DNA from: Paenarthrobacter nitroguajacolicus
GTDB lineage: Bacteria; Actinomycetota; Actinomycetes; Actinomycetales; Micrococcaceae
NCBI RefSeq assembly: GCF_007786235.1
Contig: NZ_VNFK01000003.1
Span: 124,001-188,000 of the forward strand
Length of the DNA: 64,000 bases
Direction of reading: 5' to 3'
A program made the translations under genes and the position numbers. Below the pieces are notes generated by a model. It was given only the letters and a program-made list of their open reading frames with translations, had not been told where the DNA came from and did not search any database. Shown here in pieces: positions 59,122 to 64,000 of this stretch (positions are counted from its first letter, which is position 1; every line of letters starts with the position of its first letter).

Positions 59122-60563
59122 AACTCTCGGAACGGCTCTCGAAGAAGAACCCGGATGTTATCGCCGATGCCCTGGCTTCCGACGACGGAGGTCAGGACGA
59201 GGACGTGCAGAACGCTCAAATCATGCCACCCGCCAGCGGGCCGATGTTGGGCGGAACCCTTTCCGTGCCAGCAGTGGATGCTCTTGCCGGCTTGAAACAA
59301 CGGGCTGCTTCGGCACTCTTTGAACGCATGGGCAGCAGAATCGGGGACACATCGTCTTCCGAGGAGGATTTGCGTTCCTTCGCCGTTGAAGAACTGTCAG
59401 CTGTCATTGACGAAGAACAAGTGCCGCTCACTCCCGAAGAGCGGCGTCGGCTGATTCGCGAGATTTCGGACGAAGTGATGGGGTTCGGTCCCCTGCAACG
59501 GTTATTGGAGGACCCATCCGTCACGGAAGTCATGGTGAACCGCTTCGACCAGATTTACGTCGAACGGCATGGACACTTGGCGTTCACGGATCTGCAGTTC
59601 AGTTCGGATGCCCACCTCAGAAAAGTCATTGAGCGGATTGTTTCCAAGGTCGGGCGTCGCATTGATGAGTCCTCGCCACTTGTGGATGCCCGGCTGGAGG
59701 ACGGTTCCCGTGTCAATGCCATCATTCCTCCGCTGGCCGTGAATGGTCCCTCGCTCACCATCAGGAAATTCAGTCATGTTCCCCTGACGGTTCGAAATCT
59801 CATCGAATGGGGATCGATGAGCCTTGAAATGGCTGAACTGCTCAGTGCCTGCGTGCGGGCCAGGTTGAACGTCATCGTTTCGGGAGGAACGGGAACCGGC
59901 AAGACGACGCTCTTGAACGTGTTGTCGTCCTTCATCCCGGAATCCGACCGGATCGTCACTATCGAAGACGCTGTGGAACTCCAGCTGCAGCAGCGCCATG
60001 TGGTCAGGTTGGAGAGTCGCCCGCCCAACATCGAGGGTAAGGGCGCCGTCACCATTCGAGACCTGGTGCGGAACTCACTGCGTATGCGGCCCGATCGGAT
60101 CATCGTCGGGGAAGTACGTGGTGGAGAGTCACTCGACATGCTCCAGGCCATGAACACAGGGCACGACGGTTCGTTGTCGACGGTTCACGCGAACTCTCCT
60201 CGCGATGCCATTGCACGACTGGAAACGCTTGTCCTGATGGCAGGCATGGACCTACCGCTCCGAGCAGTCCGCGAGCAAGTATCTTCGGCCGTCGACTTGA
60301 TCGTCCAAGTCACGCGATTACGCGATGGAAGCCGGCGAATCACGCACGTCACCGAAGTACAAGGGATGGAGGGAGAGGTCGTGACCCTACAGGATGCGTT
60401 TCTCTTCGACTACGCGGCTGGACTCGATTCCGAGGGCCGCTTCCTGGGCAAGGCCCTGCCTACAGGCATTCGCCCACGCTTCCTGGACCGCTTCACGGAA
60501 CTGGGGATCAATGTTCCACCTTCCGTCTTCGGAGCCGCACCAGTCACCAGCGGGAGGCGGTAA
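59118..60563 (+). CDS. tadA: Pilus assembly/secretion ATPase TadA/CpaF
   Basis: A 481-residue type II/IV secretion ATPase. Walker A GGTGTGKT is at residues 256-263, then [34 protein letters not shown] (Walker B region) and [18 protein letters not shown] (His box). The N-terminal 80 residues are variable. It drives assembly of Flp pili. The frame is open to 58737 inside cpaE, but ATG 59118 is chosen because of its ATGA overlap with cpaE and normal length. Confidence 0.93.
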   Translation: MKLSERLSKKNPDVIADALASDDGGQDEDVQNAQIMPPASGPMLGGTLSVPAVDALAGLKQRAASALFERMGSRIGDTSSSEEDLRSFAVEELSAVIDEEQVPLTPEERRRLIREISDEVMGFGPLQRLLEDPSVTEVMVNRFDQIYVERHGHLAFTDLQFSSDAHLRKVIERIVSKVGRRIDESSPLVDARLEDGSRVNAIIPPLAVNGPSLTIRKFSHVPLTVRNLIEWGSMSLEMAELLSACVRARLNVIVSGGTGTGKTTLLNVLSSFIPESDRIVTIEDAVELQLQQRHVVRLESRPPNIEGKGAVTIRDLVRNSLRMRPDRIIVGEVRGGESLDMLQAMNTGHDGSLSTVHANSPRDAIARLETLVLMAGMDLPLRAVREQVSSAVDLIVQVTRLRDGSRRITHVTEVQGMEGEVVTLQDAFLFDYAAGLDSEGRFLGKALPTGIRPRFLDRFTELGINVPPSVFGAAPVTSGRR

Positions 60564-60565
60564 AC

Positions 60566-61507
60566 GTGGACACCCCAGTCCTGTTCTTTTCCGCGATCGG
60601 TACATGTGCTGCCGCCCTCCTGATTCTCGTCGTCGTGGTGATGAAGCCCCGCAACGGGAGCATTCCCCTGGAGCGCCGCCGCCTGGGCTTCACTCCGGAT
60701 GAGTCCGCGTTGGGGCGTGTATCCCAGTCCGCCGTCCACGTGGTTGACACTGCCCTTGGCCGTTCGGGAGGACCTTACAACAGGGAGGTTTTATACAACG
60801 CAGGGGTAAAGCAGTCTCCCGCTGACTTCACCGTTCTGGTAGCCATCGCCACCGTGGTGCTGGGCATCCTCGGGGCGCTGCTGACCAATCCCCTGATCGG
60901 CATAATGGCGGCCATAACAACGCCCTTTGCGGCAAAACTGGTTCTGGTCTACCGAACCGAAAAACGTCGATCCAAATTTGAAACCCAATTGACCGATACC
61001 ATCCAGATGCTGATCGGCGGGCTTCGTGTCGGACACAGCATCATGCGGTCGCTTGAGGCCGCAGCCCAGGAGTCCCAAGCTCCGACATCGGAAGAGTTGG
61101 CCCGGATCGTCAATGAAGTGAGGATTGGCAAGGACGCCCGCCAAGCAATAGAAGATTGCGCAGCCCGCATGGACAGCGAGGACTTTCGCTGGATCGGCCA
61201 GGCCATACAAATCAACCGCGAAGTCGGTGGAGACCTGGCAGAAGTTCTGGAACAAGTGGCGGGCACTATCCGCGAGCGCAGTGAGATCAAGGGCCACGTC
61301 CGATCCTTGAGTGCTGAAGGCAGAATGTCTGCCGTCATCCTGATGGCATTACCTGTTGGAGTCGGCGCGGTACTTGGTGTCATCAACCCGGGGTATCTAC
61401 GGGTTTTCGTCCACCATCCCATCGGAATCGCCTTGACGGTCTTGAGCTGTGTGCTCTTCGTCGTGGGGGGCTTCTGGATGAACCGCACCGTAAAGATCAA
61501 GTTCTAG
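60566..61507 (+). CDS. tadB: Tad inner membrane platform protein TadB
   Basis: A 313-residue type II secretion F-domain protein: N-terminal helix, paired helices near 90-130, the cytoplasmic F domain (FETQLTDTIQMLIGGLRVGHS... EDFRWIGQAIQINREVGGDLAEVLEQVA) and two C-terminal helices. It begins 2 nt after tadA at GTG 60566, with GGGAGG upstream inside tadA. Confidence 0.9.
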   Translation: MDTPVLFFSAIGTCAAALLILVVVVMKPRNGSIPLERRRLGFTPDESALGRVSQSAVHVVDTALGRSGGPYNREVLYNAGVKQSPADFTVLVAIATVVLGILGALLTNPLIGIMAAITTPFAAKLVLVYRTEKRRSKFETQLTDTIQMLIGGLRVGHSIMRSLEAAAQESQAPTSEELARIVNEVRIGKDARQAIEDCAARMDSEDFRWIGQAIQINREVGGDLAEVLEQVAGTIRERSEIKGHVRSLSAEGRMSAVILMALPVGVGAVLGVINPGYLRVFVHHPIGIALTVLSCVLFVVGGFWMNRTVKIKF

Positions 61508-61519
61508 GAGGTAAGTGAC

Positions 61520-62398
61520 ATGACTACCCATGTGTGGCTGATCATCGCCGCGATTGTCCTTCCGCTCGCCTACTTCGTCTGGTCCTTGGCCACCATCGAC
61601 CGCAAGGGCATAGTGGCCATTCACACTAACCTCGGGTCGGGCTTCGCACAGGGTGCGGGGGTTAGCATCCAGCGTCCTCCCCTGCTGCTTGGTGTCGCGC
61701 GGAAACTCACGCCAGGAAGTTACGAAGCCAAACTTGACCATTGGCTGGCACTTGCGGGGCGCCCAAAGTCCATGCCGCTCACTAAGCTCATTGCGATCAA
61801 GCCGATGTTGGCGGCCGGTGGCGCCCTTTTCAGCGTCCTGCTCTTCGTCGCCAACCCCAGCCCTACGGTTGTTGGGCTTGGTCTCTTCCTGACGCTGTTT
61901 CTTTACTTCATTCCCGACCTGTTGGTTTACAACCAAGGCGCCAAACGGCAGGAAGCCATGAAGATGGAGTTCCCCAATACCCTCGACCAGATGTTGATTT
62001 CGGTTGAAGCGGGGCTTGGTTTCGAGTCGGCCATGGAACGGGCATCCGCTCAAGGGACTGGTCCGCTGGCACATGAACTCATGAGGACCCTCCAGGACAT
62101 CCAGGTAGGAAGACCCAGGCAGGAAGCCTACGAGGCGTTGGCTGAGCGTTCTACTGTGACGGACGTCCGGAGCTTCGTTCTTGCGGTCATTCAAGCAGAC
62201 AAGTATGGGATCGGCATCGCGAACGTGCTGCGTGCGCAGGCAAAGCAAGCTCGGGTCAAGCGACGTCAGAATGCAGAAGAGAAAGCCATGAAGTTGCCGG
62301 TGAAGGTTCTTTTCCCGTTGCTGTTCTGTATCTTCCCGGTACTCTTCATCATCCTCCTTGGCCCCGCCGGTATCAGAATCATGGAGGCATTCAGCTGA
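61520..62398 (+). CDS. tadC: Tad inner membrane platform protein TadC
   Basis: A 292-residue F-domain protein paired with TadB. MEFPNTLDQMLISVEAGLGFESAMERAS and SFVLAVIQADKYGIGIANVLRAQA are the family core, flanked by membrane helices, ending LFCIFPVLFIILLGPAGIRIM. AGGAGG precedes ATG 61520. Last gene of the Tad locus. Confidence 0.9.
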   Translation: MTTHVWLIIAAIVLPLAYFVWSLATIDRKGIVAIHTNLGSGFAQGAGVSIQRPPLLLGVARKLTPGSYEAKLDHWLALAGRPKSMPLTKLIAIKPMLAAGGALFSVLLFVANPSPTVVGLGLFLTLFLYFIPDLLVYNQGAKRQEAMKMEFPNTLDQMLISVEAGLGFESAMERASAQGTGPLAHELMRTLQDIQVGRPRQEAYEALAERSTVTDVRSFVLAVIQADKYGIGIANVLRAQAKQARVKRRQNAEEKAMKLPVKVLFPLLFCIFPVLFIILLGPAGIRIMEAFS

Positions 62399-62458
62399 CC
62401 CTGTCTTGCGGGAAACAGACCGGCACTTCGTGGATCCCAGACCACGGAGTGCCACAAC

Positions 62459-62494
62459 GGCCCCCTTCCGGTACCCAGAGCCGGGAGGGGGTCC
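62459..62494. terminator. Terminator between tadC and truA
   Basis: Stem GGCCCCCTTCCGG (62459-62471) / CCGGGAGGGGGTCC (about 62481-62494), between convergent genes. Confidence 0.65.
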
Positions 62495-62517
62495 TCCAAT
62501 GTCCGGGCGACCAGGGA

Positions 62518-63408
62518 CTATTCGCGCCGGGCCCGCGTCAGTTCAGCCCGTGCCAGCAGTTCGCTGTCCGACGGGTAGGCAACTTCCTCCAGCACCAACG
62601 GATGGGGCGCCGCCAGCACCGACTTGGCATCGCGTCGGCGCTCCAACAGACGCGAGTGCAGCCAGCCGGGAGTCTCCAGGCCCTCCCCCACTCGCAGTGC
62701 AGAACCCACAAGGGAACGCACCATGTTGTGGCAGAAAGCATCAGCCTGCACCGTAGCGACGATGACACCATCGGCTCCACGATCAAATGAAAACTTCTGC
62801 AACTCGCGAATGGTGGTGGCACCTTCACGTGGTTTGCAATAGGAACGGAAATCCTGCAAACCCAAGAGCGCCACCGCACCCTCGTTCATGAGCGCAACAT
62901 CCAAAGGGGCCTTATGCCACAAGGTGATTCCCCGCAGGACCGGGTCCCAGCGTTCCGGGCCGTCGGCAATCCGGTAGCTGTACCTGCGCCACAACGCCGA
63001 GAACCGGGCGTCGAATCCTTCGGGCGCCAGACCGGCGTCGTGCACTTCCACGGCACCGGTGAGGTCGCCGAGGATGCGGCTCAGGGCGCCGCGGAGGCGC
63101 CGCAAAAGCGCGACGCCGGGATCGAGTTCGTGCCCGCGTGGCAGCGACAGCCACTCATCGTCGGTCAGATCCACGTGGACTACCTGCCCGCGGGCGTGGA
63201 CGCCTGCGTCCGTCCGGCCGGCAACCGTCACGCGGACGGGTCGCTGCAGGAGGAGCGCCAATGCCTCTTCGAGTGCTCCTTGCACTGTCAGAAGGCCAGG
63301 CTGAAGGGCCCACCCGCTGAAGGGACCGCCATCGTACGAAAGATCAAGCCGGACACGCAAAAACCCGCCGCCCCCCATAACGGGGGCAGCGGGTTTTCGT
63401 TCGTTCAT
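62518..63408 (-). CDS. truA: tRNA pseudouridine synthase A
   Basis: A 296-residue TruA that makes pseudouridine at positions 38-40 of tRNA. Catalytic D67 lies in AGRTDAGVHARGQ; LRVRLDLSYDGGPFSGWA opens the fold and FDARFSALWRRYSYRI follows. ATG 63408 has TAGACT 7 nt upstream, a leaderless arrangement, but a terminator hairpin lies within codons 4-17. A start at ATG 63378 or TTG 63360 (giving RVRLDL at the N-terminus as in most TruA proteins) cannot be excluded. It follows rplQ by 32 nt. Confidence 0.9.
   Translation of the reverse strand: MNERKPAAPVMGGGGFLRVRLDLSYDGGPFSGWALQPGLLTVQGALEEALALLLQRPVRVTVAGRTDAGVHARGQVVHVDLTDDEWLSLPRGHELDPGVALLRRLRGALSRILGDLTGAVEVHDAGLAPEGFDARFSALWRRYSYRIADGPERWDPVLRGITLWHKAPLDVALMNEGAVALLGLQDFRSYCKPREGATTIRELQKFSFDRGADGVIVATVQADAFCHNMVRSLVGSALRVGEGLETPGWLHSRLLERRRDAKSVLAAPHPLVLEEVAYPSDSELLARAELTRARRE
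63359..63397 (-). terminator. Rho-independent terminator inside the 5' end of truA
   Basis: On the minus strand AAAACCCGC-TGCCCCC, loop, GGGGGGCGGCGGG, then TTTTT (63359-63363). It looks like the terminator of the rplQ transcript but lies downstream of the truA start codon at 63408. Confidence 0.8.
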
Positions 63409-63421
63409 AGACTTAAGTCTA
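63408..63421. promoter_or_regulatory. 14-bp palindrome containing the truA -10 box
   Basis: Perfect palindrome TAGACTTAAGTCTA. Its minus-strand TAGACT (63416-63421) is the -10 box, 7 nt before ATG 63408. It could also be an operator. Confidence 0.5.
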
Positions 63422-63440
63422 CTGTGAAGAATTCAGTGAA

Positions 63441-64000
63441 TTACTTCTTGTCCTCAGCGGCCGGAGCCTCTTCAGTCTCAGCAGCTTCAGTCTCAGCAGC
63501 TTCGGCTTCAGCGGCAGGAGCCTCTTCAGTCTCAGCAGCTTCGGTTTCTACGGCTTCGGTCTCAACGACCTCTTCCTCGGCAGCCGGAGCAGCCTTGGCA
63601 GCAGCTGCGGTTGCTTCAGCAACAACGGCCTGCTTCGGGGAAACCGGCTCGAGGACGAGCTCGATGACAGCCATGGGAGCGTTGTCGCCCTTGCGGTTGC
63701 CGATCTTGGTGATGCGGGTGTAGCCACCATCGCGGTTGGCAACGGCGCCGGCGATGTCGGTGAACAGCTCGTGGACAACGCCCTTGTCGCTGATCAGGCC
63801 GAGAACGCGGCGGCGGGAAGCGAGGTCGCCACGCTTGGCGAAGGTGACCAGACGCTCTGCGTACGGCTTGAGGCGCTTGGCCTTGGTAACCGTGGTGGTG
63901 ATGCGCTTGTGCTCAAACAGAGCAGCTGCCAGGTTCGCGAGCATCAGGCGCTCGTGAGCCGGGCCGCCTCCGAGGCGCGGACCCTTAGTGGGGGTAGGCA
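63441..64000 (-). CDS. rplQ: 50S ribosomal protein L17 (first base outside window)
   Basis: L17 of about 186 residues; the window ends at the second base of its start codon (reading [18 protein letters not shown] after the initiator). The core [32 protein letters not shown] and [18 protein letters not shown] is ordinary. After residue about 130 comes a 55-residue acidic tail made of Glu-Thr-Glu-Ala and EEAPAAE repeats, long compared with the 120-130-residue proteins of most bacteria. Lies upstream of truA on the same strand. Confidence 0.95.
   Translation of the reverse strand, partial: PTPTKGPRLGGGPAHERLMLANLAAALFEHKRITTTVTKAKRLKPYAERLVTFAKRGDLASRRRVLGLISDKGVVHELFTDIAGAVANRDGGYTRITKIGNRKGDNAPMAVIELVLEPVSPKQAVVAEATAAAAKAAPAAEEEVVETEAVETEAAETEEAPAAEAEAAETEAAETEEAPAAEDKK

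Overview
The window is chromosomal DNA from a high-GC actinobacterium. It most resembles a soil member of the Micrococcaceae in the Arthrobacter/Paenarthrobacter group. This rests on gene order (rplQ-truA, rplM-rpsI-glmM, glmS-acpS-nnrDE, alr-tsaE-tsaB-rimI-tsaD, groES-groEL with CIRCE), mycothiol genes (mshA, ino1), frequent GTG starts and many leaderless starts. The genus is an inference from recall of gene order, not from a search. I found no tRNA, rRNA, insertion sequence, prophage or CRISPR array.

Layout. 1-4.1 kb: the start of a SURF1-like gene, a free-standing PTS EIIA, glpD and guaB3. 4.2-8.5 kb: a three-gene module headed by a WXG100-type protein, convergent with a one-piece ABC exporter. 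8.5-14.5 kb: guaB and two tandem acyltransferase-3/SGNH genes. 14.6-18.8 kb: a DUF389 membrane protein whose 3' end overlaps a flavin monooxygenase, then a SemiSWEET-like protein and a large LuxR/TPR regulator. 18.9-22.8 kb: groES-groEL behind two CIRCE elements, a small membrane protein and a methyltransferase. 22.8-25 kb: a putative zinc-starvation operon (CobW-like protein, cysteine-free ribosomal protein L36, shikimate dehydrogenase-like enzyme) behind a 23-bp palindrome. 25-30.5 kb: a GCS2-type ligase and the alr/t6A operon. 30.5-38 kb: a divergent PfkB kinase/GH4 glycosidase pair, a GNAT acetyltransferase, mshA, fhs and ino1. 38-45.7 kb: an aldo-keto reductase and the glgX-treY-treZ glycogen-to-trehalose operon. 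45.7-54.1 kb: glmS-acpS-nnrDE divergent from coaA and a VanY-like lipoprotein, then glmM, rpsI and rplM. 54.4-62.4 kb: a complete Tad/Flp pilus locus. 62.5-64 kb: truA and rplQ.

Several genes connect functionally. Ino1 makes the inositol phosphate used by MshA for mycothiol. GlmS and GlmM supply amino-sugar phosphate for UDP-GlcNAc, the other MshA substrate and a peptidoglycan precursor. GlgX, TreY and TreZ turn glycogen into trehalose. TsaB, TsaD and TsaE together build the tRNA t6A modification. The most unusual loci are the CobW/L36/AroE-like operon, the orphan WXG100 module, and a transcription terminator placed inside the first codons of truA. A repeated theme is a TANNNT -10 box ending 6-7 nt before a start codon, which marks about fourteen genes as probably leaderless.
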